A DNA stretch of 64,000 nt from positions 52,007-116,006 of the forward strand of contig NZ_JAAUOE010000016.1 of the NCBI RefSeq assembly GCF_017114915.1. The letters run 5' to 3'. The notes under the pieces are model-generated. The model had not been told where the DNA came from. It saw only the letters and a list, made by a program, of their open reading frames with translations, and did not search any database. Shown piece after piece: positions 56,693-64,000 of this stretch; the stretch's first letter is position 1; the number at the start of each line of letters is the position of its first letter. A program made the translations under genes and the position numbers. Origin of the DNA: Pseudomonas frederiksbergensis. GTDB taxonomy: Bacteria; Pseudomonadota; Gammaproteobacteria; Pseudomonadales; Pseudomonadaceae.

Positions 56693-57061
56693 TGAAAACC
56701 TCGTTTTTGTTGTTGTCTGGCGCTTTTCCATCCTGGTCAAAGCGCGATTTTCACCGAGGTAGGATCCCCATCCTGTGCTCGGCTTACTGCCAGGTGCTAC
56801 GGTGAGATGAGCGTGGTGTATTCAGATTCGAAAAAATATAGACAAGAAACGCTGATGTCAAAGGTCGAAAGTGAACTGTCAGTCACATTTAAACTATTAG
56901 TTCTATGAATGATCACATCGTTCATCTGGCGAGACGCGCGTGGGCGAACGACCGAAAGCCCGGCCAGGCCTTTGAAATAGCGCCGCAATAGAGCCTTTTA
57001 TCGATCAATGACCTAGAATCCTGCGCAGTATTTTTCTTCTGCCGCCAAGTCTGGAGCTGCC
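56693..57061. promoter_or_regulatory. Divergent glpF/ybaK promoter region
   Basis: A 369-bp gene-free stretch. It holds the glpF leader with a Crc-type motif, some AT-rich tracts (56821-56905) with weak GlpR-like half-sites such as AAAGGTCGAA, and the ybaK leader. No operator is convincing. Confidence 0.5.
56704..56716 (-). promoter_or_regulatory. Candidate Crc/Hfq motif in glpF leader
   Basis: On the minus strand CAACAACAAAAAC contains AACAACAA, an exact AAnAAnAA motif, directly before GAGG of the ribosome binding site. It is a standard position for catabolite repression of translation in pseudomonads. Confidence 0.6.
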
Positions 57062-57532
57062 ATGACCCCCGCATTGGATTTGTTGAAAAAAGTTCGTGCC
57101 GAACATCGCGTGCACAGTTATGAACATGATCCGAAGGCAGCGTCCTATGGTCTGGAGGCTGCGGAAAAACTGGGCCTGGATCCCGCGCAGGTGTTCAAGA
57201 CGTTGCTGGCAGCCAGCGAGAAGGGGGAGTTGTTGGTGGCGGTGGTACCGGTCGTCGGAAGTCTGGACTTGAAGGCGCTGGCCCAGGCGGCCGGGGTGAA
57301 AAAAGTCGAAATGGCCGATCCGGCGGCTGCGCAGCGTTCGACGGGGTATCTGTTGGGCGGCATCAGTCCGCTCGGGCAGAAAAAGCGCCTGCGTACTTTT
57401 ATCGATCATTCGGCCCAGCCTTTTTCCAGCATTTTCGTCAGCGCCGGACGGCGCGGTCTGGAGGTCGAACTGGCGCCCGCCGTACTGGCCGAGCACACCC
57501 AGGCGAAATTCGCCGAGATCGGTCGCGTCTGA
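57062..57532 (+). CDS. ybaK: Cys-tRNA(Pro)/Cys-tRNA(Cys) deacylase YbaK
   Basis: A 156-residue trans-editing enzyme that hydrolyses Cys-tRNA(Pro) formed by prolyl-tRNA synthetase. The fold starts [33 protein letters not shown], with the conserved Lys in VFKTL, then [31 protein letters not shown], where the GGISP loop is a family mark. The length is typical. ATG 57062 is preceded by GGAGCTG. It is divergent from glpF. The next gene starts 104 bp downstream. Confidence 0.93.
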   Translation: MTPALDLLKKVRAEHRVHSYEHDPKAASYGLEAAEKLGLDPAQVFKTLLAASEKGELLVAVVPVVGSLDLKALAQAAGVKKVEMADPAAAQRSTGYLLGGISPLGQKKRLRTFIDHSAQPFSSIFVSAGRRGLEVELAPAVLAEHTQAKFAEIGRV

Positions 57533-57636
57533 TGGGAAGGCAGGCTGGCGCTGTATGGTGAAAATTGATTCGTTCTGTCACTGGTGAAGCATTGTCCACA
57601 GCTCCATGCTCGGCGACCTGGAAAAAGGAAAAGTTC

Positions 57637-58419
57637 ATGGAGCTTGAGTTTCATCAGGTCGATGCGTTCAGTGATCGGCCGTTCAGTGGCAACCCGGCAA
57701 TGGTGTACCGGCTCGAGAGCTGGCTCGACGATGAGTTGATGCAAAAAATCGCCGCCGAACACAACCTCGCCGAAACCGCATTTGTGGTGCGTGAGGGTTC
57801 GGTCTGGCACATTCGCTGGTTTACTCCGACCACTGAAGTCCCGTTATGCGGTCATGCGACCCTGGCCAGCGCCTATGTGCTGTTTGAACGCTATAAAGAG
57901 CCGGCCGAACGATTGGACTTCATCTGCAAGTCCGGCCCGCTGAGTGTCAGCCGCGAGGGCGAGCGCTTATGGCTGGATTTTCCGGCAATCGTGCCGTCGG
58001 AGGTGGACAGGCCCCTGGATATCGAGCGCGTCTTGGGGGTGAAGGCGGTCGATGTGCTGGGTTCGAACGAATTGTTCGTGGTGCTGGAGTCCGAGCAAGC
58101 GGTGCTCGATTGTCAGCCGGACATGGTTGCGCTGGCGAAACTGCCATGGCTGGGCGCCATCGTGACAGCCAGGGGCAACAAGCATGACTTTGTGTCGCGC
58201 TACTTTGCCCCGGCGATTGGCATCAACGAAGACCCGGTGACCGGTTCAACCCATTGCCTCCTGATCCCGTACTGGTCGAAACGCTTGAGCAAGTCGAGTC
58301 TGACGGCTTATCAGTGTTCGGCGCGGGGCGGGGAGTTGTTTTGTCAGCTGGAAGGGGATCGGGTGAGTATCGGCGGGAATGCGACATTGGTTGCGAGCGG
58401 CAAACTATTGCTCGGATGA
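57637..58419 (+). CDS. PhzF-family isomerase/epimerase-like protein
   Basis: A 260-residue protein of the PhzF/diaminopimelate epimerase-like fold. It begins ELEFHQVDAFSDRPFSGNPAMVYRLE. The likely acid-base Glu is in HNLAETAFV, with WFTPTTEVPLCGHATLASAYVLF, then DFVSRYFAPAIGINEDPVTGSTHCLL in the second half, all conserved in PhzF-like proteins. No other phenazine genes are near, so this is a generic family member with unknown substrate rather than a phenazine enzyme. ATG 57637 has AAAGGA upstream. Confidence 0.9.
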   Translation: MELEFHQVDAFSDRPFSGNPAMVYRLESWLDDELMQKIAAEHNLAETAFVVREGSVWHIRWFTPTTEVPLCGHATLASAYVLFERYKEPAERLDFICKSGPLSVSREGERLWLDFPAIVPSEVDRPLDIERVLGVKAVDVLGSNELFVVLESEQAVLDCQPDMVALAKLPWLGAIVTARGNKHDFVSRYFAPAIGINEDPVTGSTHCLLIPYWSKRLSKSSLTAYQCSARGGELFCQLEGDRVSIGGNATLVASGKLLLG

Positions 58420-58423
58420 TTTT

Positions 58424-58516
58424 TTGTAGGCGCGAGGCTTGCCCGCGAAGGCGTAGTGTCAGTCGACATCATCATTGACTGACATGACGCCTTCGCGGGC
58501 AAGCCTCGCTCCTACA
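58424..58516. repeat. REP pair (inverted)
   Basis: TGTAGGCGCGAGGCTTGCCC and GGGCAAGCCTCGCTCCTACA with an inner dyad (GTCAGTCGAC / ATTGACTGAC). It lies between the converging PhzF-like and ABC ATPase genes. Confidence 0.83.
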
Positions 58517-58528
58517 CAGATTCAGGCT

Positions 58529-59638
58529 TCAGCTAGCGGTGCTGTGGCGCCGAACACCGGACTCGACCGGCGGAATCTGCGCCGCTGTGCTACCGGACGC
58601 CTGGAACAGCACCAGGTGTTCCGCCGCCACCCGGATGCCTACTTCGGCACCGACCAGATGATCGGCATGACTCGGGAAAATCGACTCCAGCTGTGCGCCC
58701 GTAGGCAACTGCAGGCGGTACAGGGTTGATGCCCCCTGGAAGCTCTTGCCGACGATCTGCGCCTTCAATGGGCTGGCTGGCGCGTAGACGATATCGTCCG
58801 GACGCAGCAACACATCCACTGCTCCCCCGATCGGCCACGTGTAGGCACGATTGCCGCGCAATTCGCCCAACTCGGTCTGCACCGACTCCGGGCTGCTCAA
58901 CTGACCGCGAATGAAGTAACCCTGGCCAATGAAGCTGGCCACGAATGGCGTCAGCGGTTCGTGATAGAGGTTGTAGGGCGTATCCCACTGTTCCAGCCGA
59001 CCTTCCTTGAAAACGCCGACATGGTCGCTGACCGCGAAGGCTTCTTCCTGATCGTGGGTCACCAGAATCGCACTGGTGCCGCGAGCCTTGAGAATATCGC
59101 GCACTTCATGACTGAGCTTGCGTCGCAGCTCGCCGTCGAGGTTGGAGAACGGTTCGTCGAGCAACAACAGTTGCGGTTCCGGCGCCAGGGCGCGGGCCAA
59201 TGCGACACGCTGCTGCTGGCCGCCGGACAGCTCATGGGGGAAACGCTTGCCGAGGCTTTTCAGGTTGACCAGTTCCAGCAATTCTTCGGTGACGCGATCC
59301 TTTTGCGGGTGCTTGCGGATCCCGAAGGCGATGTTTTCGGCCACGCTCAAATGCGGAAACAACGCGTAATCCTGGAACACCATGCCGATCCGGCGTTTCT
59401 CCGGGGCGAGGGTGAAGCCGGCGCTGGAGATGGTCTCGCCCGCCAGCTGGATTTCACCTTCGTGCACCGGTTCGAAACCGGCAATCGCCCGCAAGGTGGT
59501 GGTTTTGCCGCAGCCCGAAGACCCCAGCAGGCAACCGATATCGCCGGCATTCAAATGCAGGTTGAGGTTCTGCACAACCCGCTGGTTTTGATAACCACAG
59601 GCCAGGTTGCGCAGGTTCAGCAGTAATGGCGGGCTCAT
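58529..59638 (-). CDS. Orphan ABC transporter ATPase (FbpC/PotA-like)
   Basis: A 369-residue ATPase of the importer class with a C-terminal TOBE-like regulatory domain (about 280-350). Walker A is [11 protein letters not shown], the Q-loop [12 protein letters not shown], the signature [15 protein letters not shown], Walker [13 protein letters not shown] and the switch His VTHDQEEA. Similar proteins serve ferric iron, spermidine/putrescine or sulphate importers. No permease or binding protein gene adjoins it. The start ATG overlaps the argF stop by 4 bp (ATGA), so it is likely co-translated with argF, which is odd for a transporter subunit. A longer N-terminus into argF lacks support. Confidence 0.88.
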   Translation of the reverse strand: MSPPLLLNLRNLACGYQNQRVVQNLNLHLNAGDIGCLLGSSGCGKTTTLRAIAGFEPVHEGEIQLAGETISSAGFTLAPEKRRIGMVFQDYALFPHLSVAENIAFGIRKHPQKDRVTEELLELVNLKSLGKRFPHELSGGQQQRVALARALAPEPQLLLLDEPFSNLDGELRRKLSHEVRDILKARGTSAILVTHDQEEAFAVSDHVGVFKEGRLEQWDTPYNLYHEPLTPFVASFIGQGYFIRGQLSSPESVQTELGELRGNRAYTWPIGGAVDVLLRPDDIVYAPASPLKAQIVGKSFQGASTLYRLQLPTGAQLESIFPSHADHLVGAEVGIRVAAEHLVLFQASGSTAAQIPPVESGVRRHSTAS

Positions 59639-60558
59639 GCGTGGTGGTACGAAGGTGGGACGAGAAATTCGAGCAAGGCCTTTTGCGCGTGAAGACGGTT
59701 TTCGGCTTGATCCCAGGCCACCGAGCGCGGATCGTCGAGCAGGTCGAGGCTGATTTCCTCGCCACGGTGGGCCGGCAGGCAATGCATGAACAGCACGTCC
59801 GGCGCGGCCAGATCGAGCAGCGCCCGGTTGACCTGGAACGGTGCGAACAGCTTCAGGCGCTTGGCGGTTTCCTCTTCCTGGCCCATGGAGGTCCAGACGT
59901 CGGTGCTTACCAGATGCGCGCCGCGTACGGCTTCCTGCGGATCGCGGACGATGCTCACACGATCGCCGGCCTTGGCCACGAATTCAGGGTTGGGTTCGTA
60001 ACCTTCCGGGCAGGCGATGCGCAACTGGAAGTCGAACTGGATCGCCGCTTCTATATAGCTGTTGCACATGTTGTTGCCGTCGCCGATCCAGGCCACGGTC
60101 TTGCCTTGAATCGAGCCGCGGTGTTCGAGGAAGGTTTGCATGTCGGCCAGCAACTGGCACGGGTGCAGGTCATCGGACAGGCCGTTGATCACCGGCACGC
60201 GGGAGTTGGCGGCGAATTCGGTCAGGGTGCTATGGGCAAAGGTCCGGATCATCACCGCATCGAGCATGCTCGACATGACGATGGCGCAATCGCCGATCGG
60301 CTCGCCACGGCCCAGTTGGGTGTCGCGTGGCGACAGAAAGATCGCCTGGCCACCGAGCTGGATCATGCCGGCTTCGAACGAAATACGGGTACGGGTCGAG
60401 GATTTCTCGAAAATCATCCCCAGGACGCGGTTTTTCAAAGGCTCGAACAGTACGCCGCGGTTACGCAGGTCCTTGAGCTCAACGCCTCGACGGATCACGC
60501 TGACCAACTCTTCGGGCGTGCAATCCATCAGGGAGAGAAAGTGCCTTGCGCTCATCAT
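59635..60558 (-). CDS. argF: Anabolic ornithine carbamoyltransferase ArgF
   Basis: A 307-residue cytoplasmic enzyme converting ornithine and carbamoyl phosphate to citrulline in arginine synthesis. The carbamoyl phosphate site is [10 protein letters not shown]; the other marks are [12 protein letters not shown] (DLHPCQ) and the ornithine-side [14 protein letters not shown] 60558 has AAAGG 6 bases upstream; ATG 60555 is a near alternative. An ArgR-type half-site lies upstream at 60682. Its stop overlaps the start of an ABC ATPase gene. Confidence 0.95.
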   Translation of the reverse strand: MMSARHFLSLMDCTPEELVSVIRRGVELKDLRNRGVLFEPLKNRVLGMIFEKSSTRTRISFEAGMIQLGGQAIFLSPRDTQLGRGEPIGDCAIVMSSMLDAVMIRTFAHSTLTEFAANSRVPVINGLSDDLHPCQLLADMQTFLEHRGSIQGKTVAWIGDGNNMCNSYIEAAIQFDFQLRIACPEGYEPNPEFVAKAGDRVSIVRDPQEAVRGAHLVSTDVWTSMGQEEETAKRLKLFAPFQVNRALLDLAAPDVLFMHCLPAHRGEEISLDLLDDPRSVAWDQAENRLHAQKALLEFLVPPSYHHA

Positions 60559-60952
60559 TGACTACCTTTTTGCAACAGACCGCAGATACTCAAAGCCTTG
60601 TTTAACTGAAAAACGGGCGAGACCTGCGGCGTAAGCCGCACGGGGCGACGAAATAGGGGAAGGCGCGATATTGACATTAAATGTCGCGTTTTTCCAATAG
60701 GCTACGGTGTGTAGGGGATTTCAGAGGGGCTACGGGGTGACCGCGGTAGCGCTTTTGAAGCCTGTGTCCTGACAGCCGCTGACCATTTGTACACTGGGCC
60801 CGCCGGGGTTGGCAATCCAGCGGGGCGCGGGCGACCTGTTGGCGGTCGTTTTTCGACCTGTCATTCAAGCTGGCAATGTGTCTGGTCCGAAACATTTGCT
60901 AATGCAAAGTGCTGGGTTATAACTACTCAACGGTGACGCAGGAAAATCAGGA
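60559..60952. promoter_or_regulatory. argF promoter region and intergenic stretch
   Basis: A 394-bp gene-free stretch between divergent genes. It holds the ArgR-like site at 60682-60697, overlapping a small dyad (GACATTAAATGTC, 60673-60685), and a GC-rich central part in which I see no gene. Confidence 0.5.
60682..60697 (+). promoter_or_regulatory. Candidate ArgR half-site upstream of argF
   Basis: TGTCGCGTTTTTCCAA fits the Pseudomonas ArgR half-site TGTCGC-N8-AA exactly. It lies about 125 bp upstream of argF, which ArgR represses in P. aeruginosa. I do not see a clear second half-site. Confidence 0.5.
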
Positions 60953-61231
60953 ATGGAATCGAAAGAACAGCTGTTAATGGAGCTACTCGGCCTTACGGCA
61001 CGCTCTCTGACCCACCTCACGGCTTCCATGACCTCGATGTCTTTCGAGTTGATGCGCAGTGAGGACGAAGTCACGAAGGCGGCTGGCCGGCGCATGATCG
61101 ACCGCATGGCCACCATCAGCGCCGGGCTCGACGAGCATTGGCGGCTGATCGGCGAACTCACCGGCGTGCATGTCGCCCACGAGCAGATCGAAACCATCGA
61201 GGAAATCCAGCTGCAGGCACCGCCGAACTGA
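60953..61231 (+). CDS. Conserved small protein of unknown function
   Basis: A 92-residue, strongly helical, acidic protein with many Met and Leu (ELLGLTARSLTHLTASMTSMSFELM) and a C-terminal LTGVHVAHEQIETIEE. It has no signal peptide, membrane helix or catalytic motif. AGGA is placed 9 bases before ATG 60953. The heptad-like spacing suggests a helical bundle or dimer. It is divergent from argF and followed after 135 bp by a molybdopterin oxidoreductase gene on the same strand, which may be chance. I do not recognise its function. Confidence 0.7.
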   Translation: MESKEQLLMELLGLTARSLTHLTASMTSMSFELMRSEDEVTKAAGRRMIDRMATISAGLDEHWRLIGELTGVHVAHEQIETIEEIQLQAPPN

Positions 61232-61366
61232 CCCTCTTGCTGACATCCGCTGGCCTGATAGTCACCGATTCACGAGACGAACGTCGCTGGCGCGCTGGCG
61301 AGCCGCGCGCCATAGTTTTGTTCCCGCGGCCGACATTGCCCGCCCAGAACAAAACAGAGACTGGCC

Positions 61367-63475
61367 ATGACCAAGACTCTCCATCACCGTGCGTGCCACC
61401 TGTGTGAAGCCATCTGCGGCCTGACCATCGAAACCACCGAGATCGAAGGCAGCGGCGTGCAGATCACCTCGATCAAGGGTGACCCTCAAGATACCTTCAG
61501 CCGCGGGCATATCTGCCCCAAAGCGGTTGCCCTGCAAGACATTCAGAACGATCCGGATCGCCTGCGTCAGCCGATGCAGCGGGTGGGCAGTGAATGGCAG
61601 CCCATCGAATGGGAAGACGCCTTTATTCTTATCGCTGAGCGTCTGGCGGCCATTCAGAAACGTCACGGGCAGAACGCGGTGGCGGTCTATCAGGGCAACC
61701 CCAGCGTGCACAACTACGGGCTGATGACCCACAGCAATTACTTCCTCGGCCTGTTGAAAACCCGCAACCGGTTTTCCGCGACGTCGGTCGACCAGTTGCC
61801 CCATCACCTGACCAGTCATTTGATGTACGGCCACGGCTTGCTGTTGCCGATCCCGGACATCGATCACACCGATTTCATGCTGATCCTAGGCGGCAATCCA
61901 TTGGCCTCCAACGGCAGCATCATGACCGTGCCGGATGTAGAGAAGCGCCTCAAGGCGATTCAGGCCCGGGGCGGCAAAGTGGTGGTGGTTGACCCGCGTC
62001 GCAGCGAAACGGCGGCGATTGCCGATCAGCATCTGTTCGTGCGCCCCGGTGGCGACGCGGCGCTGTTGTTCGGGCTGCTCAATACCTTGTTCGCTGAAGG
62101 TTTGGTCCGCGACAGTCATTTGCCGGTCGATGGCCTGAATGAGGTGCGTGAGGCGATCGCAGGTTTCACCGCCGAGGCCATGAGCCCGTTGTGCGCGGTG
62201 CCGGCCGAACAGATTCGCCAACTGGCCCGGGATTTCGCCGCCGCGCCGACAGCGGTCTGCTACGGCCGCATGGGCGTGTCGACCCAGGCTTTCGGCACCC
62301 TGTGCCATTGGTTGGTGCAATTGATCAATCTGGTCACCGGCAACCTGGACCGGGTCGGCGGTGCGTTGTGCACCGAGCCGGCGGTGGACCTGGTGGCGTC
62401 CACTTCGGGCGGGCATTTCAATCTTTGGCAAAGTCGCGTGTCCGGGCGTCCCGAATACGGCGGCGAGTTGCCGGTGTCGGCGCTGGCCGAAGAGATGCTC
62501 ACCGAAGGGGAGGGGCAGGTTCGTGCGCTGATCACCGTGGCGGGTAATCCGGTGCTGTCCACGCCCAATGGCCGACAGCTGGAGCAAGCGCTGGACGGAC
62601 TGGAGTTCATGGTCAGCGTCGACCTGTATATCAATGAAACCACGCGTTATGCCGACCTGATCCTGCCGTCGACGTCGGCACTGGAAAATGACCATTACGA
62701 CACCACCTTCAACATGTTCGCGGTGCGCAACGTCACCCGTTTCAATCGAGCGATTCTCGCCAAGCCCGAAGGCGCGCTGCATGACTGGGAGATCTTCGTG
62801 GGGCTGGCCAAGGCCTTTGCAGCGAAGACCGGCAAGGAACTGAAACCGACCATCGCGCCGGCGCAGATGATCGACCGAGGGCTGCGAATGGGCCTGTATG
62901 GCGATGCTTCAGAGCATAAGTTGTCGCTGGCGACTTTGTTCGATCACCCTCACGGTATCGATCTCGGCGCGCTCAAACCCAACCTGGCGCCACGCCTGAA
63001 GACGGCCAATCAGCGAGTCCAGGCAGCGCCGGTCGAGATCCTCGCCGACCTGGCTCGCTTCGCGACGCTGCAAGCACCGGCCGCCGATGAGTTGCTGATG
63101 ATCGGCCGCCGCCATGTGCGCAGCAACAACTCATGGATGCACAATTATCACCGTCTGGTGAAGGGCAAGCCGCGCCATCAATTGCTGATGCACCCGGACG
63201 ACCTGGCCAGCCGCTGGCTCAGTGATGGCCAGCGGGTACGTGTCAGTTCACGGGTCGGCGTGATCGAGGTTGAAGTGGTCGCCAGCCTGGATATGATGAA
63301 AGGTGTGGTCAGCCTGCCTCACGGTTGGGGCCATGCGCGACCGGGCGTGCAGATGACGATTGCCAGCGGCCAGCCAGGCTCCAGCGCCAATGACCTGACC
63401 GACGAATGTCAGCTCGATGAGTTGTCGGGCAATGCGGCGTTGAACGGCGTGCCGGTGACCGTAGTGGCGGCGTGA
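61367..63475 (+). CDS. Molybdopterin-dependent oxidoreductase with N-terminal Fe4S4 cluster
   Basis: A 702-residue protein of the DMSO reductase/formate dehydrogenase superfamily. The N-terminal cluster ligands are Cys10, Cys13, Cys17 and Cys50 (CHLCEAIC...GHICPKAV). The bis-MGD binding parts include ILGGNPLASNGSIM, VVVDPRRSETAAIADQHLFVRPGGDAALL and a C-terminal fold ending with LPHGWGHARPGVQM. No Tat motif is present, so it is probably cytoplasmic. The position that follows the cluster and normally holds the Mo ligand is not obvious to me, and the substrate is unknown. ATG 61367 gives the usual short N-terminus. No partner electron-transfer subunit adjoins it. Confidence 0.88.
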   Translation: MTKTLHHRACHLCEAICGLTIETTEIEGSGVQITSIKGDPQDTFSRGHICPKAVALQDIQNDPDRLRQPMQRVGSEWQPIEWEDAFILIAERLAAIQKRHGQNAVAVYQGNPSVHNYGLMTHSNYFLGLLKTRNRFSATSVDQLPHHLTSHLMYGHGLLLPIPDIDHTDFMLILGGNPLASNGSIMTVPDVEKRLKAIQARGGKVVVVDPRRSETAAIADQHLFVRPGGDAALLFGLLNTLFAEGLVRDSHLPVDGLNEVREAIAGFTAEAMSPLCAVPAEQIRQLARDFAAAPTAVCYGRMGVSTQAFGTLCHWLVQLINLVTGNLDRVGGALCTEPAVDLVASTSGGHFNLWQSRVSGRPEYGGELPVSALAEEMLTEGEGQVRALITVAGNPVLSTPNGRQLEQALDGLEFMVSVDLYINETTRYADLILPSTSALENDHYDTTFNMFAVRNVTRFNRAILAKPEGALHDWEIFVGLAKAFAAKTGKELKPTIAPAQMIDRGLRMGLYGDASEHKLSLATLFDHPHGIDLGALKPNLAPRLKTANQRVQAAPVEILADLARFATLQAPAADELLMIGRRHVRSNNSWMHNYHRLVKGKPRHQLLMHPDDLASRWLSDGQRVRVSSRVGVIEVEVVASLDMMKGVVSLPHGWGHARPGVQMTIASGQPGSSANDLTDECQLDELSGNAALNGVPVTVVAA

Positions 63476-63572
63476 ACATGTCTGTCGGGGAGGCCGAGCA
63501 TGGCGCTCGGGTTTCCGTTACAATGCGCCACCGTGCCGACCACTGAGTCGGAAAGTTCAGCCGAGGTGCTCC

Positions 63573-63914
63573 ATGGATATCATCGAAACGATTAAAGAGC
63601 AGATTGCCAACAACACCATTCTGCTTTACATGAAAGGCTCGCCGAATGCCCCACAGTGTGGCTTCTCCGCGAAAGCCGCTCAGGCCGTCATGGCCTGTGG
63701 TGAAAAATTTGCCTATGTGGATATCCTGCAGAACCCGGAAATCCGCGCCAACCTGCCAAAATACGCCAACTGGCCAACCTTCCCGCAACTGTGGGTGGCC
63801 GGTGAGCTGGTCGGTGGTAGCGACATCATGACTGAAATGTCTGCTGACGGTTCGTTGCAGGCACTGATCAAAGACGCCGCCGCAAAAGCCGCCGCTGCCA
63901 AGACCGAAGCCTGA
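63573..63914 (+). CDS. grxD: Monothiol glutaredoxin GrxD (Grx4)
   Basis: A 113-residue CGFS-type glutaredoxin that binds a glutathione-ligated 2Fe-2S cluster and takes part in iron-sulfur cluster delivery. The active motif CGFS is at residues 29-32 (SPNAPQCGFSAKAAQ). Other conserved parts are KYANWPTFPQLWVAGELVGGSDI. ATG 63573 has GAGG upstream (CCGAGGTGCTCC). The length is usual, and the C-terminal Ala/Lys tail is short and flexible. It is a single gene with its own leader. Confidence 0.95.
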   Translation: MDIIETIKEQIANNTILLYMKGSPNAPQCGFSAKAAQAVMACGEKFAYVDILQNPEIRANLPKYANWPTFPQLWVAGELVGGSDIMTEMSADGSLQALIKDAAAKAAAAKTEA

Positions 63915-63926
63915 GTAACGGCTCCC

Positions 63927-63965
63927 CCACAGGAGCTGCCGCAGGCTGCGATCTTTTGATCTTCA
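63927..63965. repeat. Single REP-like unit
   Basis: CACAGGAGCTGCCGCAGGCT followed by GCGATCTTTTGATCTT matches a common pseudomonad intergenic repeat. Only one arm is seen here. The sequence beyond it (63970-64000, AAAAAGCCCCGCCTC...) looks like one arm of a terminator that runs off the window. Confidence 0.5.
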
Positions 63966-64000
63966 GCACACAAAAAGCCCCGCCTCTGTGAAGAGAGCGG

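Noticed and set aside
57637..58419. Phenazine biosynthesis gene
   Set aside because: Only the PhzF fold is present; no phz cluster is nearby, and most PhzF-like proteins are unrelated to phenazines.

Overview
This window reads as chromosomal DNA of a fluorescent pseudomonad, most likely from the Pseudomonas fluorescens group. The evidence is the high GC content, the glpF-glpK-glpR-glpD order, an aatJQMP-aauSR-glpM block, Pseudomonas-type REP palindromes with a REP-associated transposase, AauR and ArgR motifs of the Pseudomonas type, and Crc-type A-rich leader motifs. I saw no tRNA, rRNA, CRISPR array, prophage or complete insertion sequence. Function calls come from motifs read in the sequence and from recalled family knowledge; no database search was run.

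Layout. 1-143: 5' end of a PadR-type regulator on the minus strand. 617-7655: a six-gene CS1/cable-type (class 5) fimbrial operon with two pilins, an usher, a chaperone and two tip subunits. 7721-12772: a giant LRR/NEL-type E3 ubiquitin ligase-like protein. 12923-16081: a large class A PBP-like protein. 16177-17131: a RAYT transposase flanked by two REPIN-like palindromes. 17272-21276: three membrane glycosylation genes (GtrB-like GT2, GtrII-like, GT39).

21417-31353 is a signalling island. A five-gene minus-strand operon, mostly with 4-bp overlaps, encodes two REC-GGDEF-EAL proteins, a di-haem peroxidase, a membrane histidine kinase and a REC-histidine kinase hybrid. Divergent to it is a response regulator with an HD-GYP-like domain whose HD pair reads YN. 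The two GGDEF-EAL proteins have complementary defects: one keeps GGDEF and has lost EAL, the other keeps EAL and has GSDEF. I regard this as the most promising candidate for an undescribed system, possibly sensing peroxide or redox state in the periplasm and setting c-di-GMP in both directions.

31546-33167 holds Nudix, LysE and GNAT genes. 33288-36638 is metR/metE. 36679-42810 is an 1851-residue toxin-like protein with a small jelly-roll-like partner. 43034-44053 is an alpha/beta hydrolase.

44191-51171 is the acidic amino acid uptake system: the AauS/AauR two-component pair and the AatJQMP transporter, with a sigma-54 promoter and two AauR boxes upstream of aatJ. 51602-56692 is glycerol catabolism (glpD, glpR, glpK, glpF). 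57062-63914 is housekeeping: ybaK, a PhzF-like gene, an orphan ABC ATPase overlapping argF, a small conserved protein, a molybdopterin oxidoreductase and grxD. Intergenic space is dotted with REP pairs and three copies of a second inverted-repeat element.
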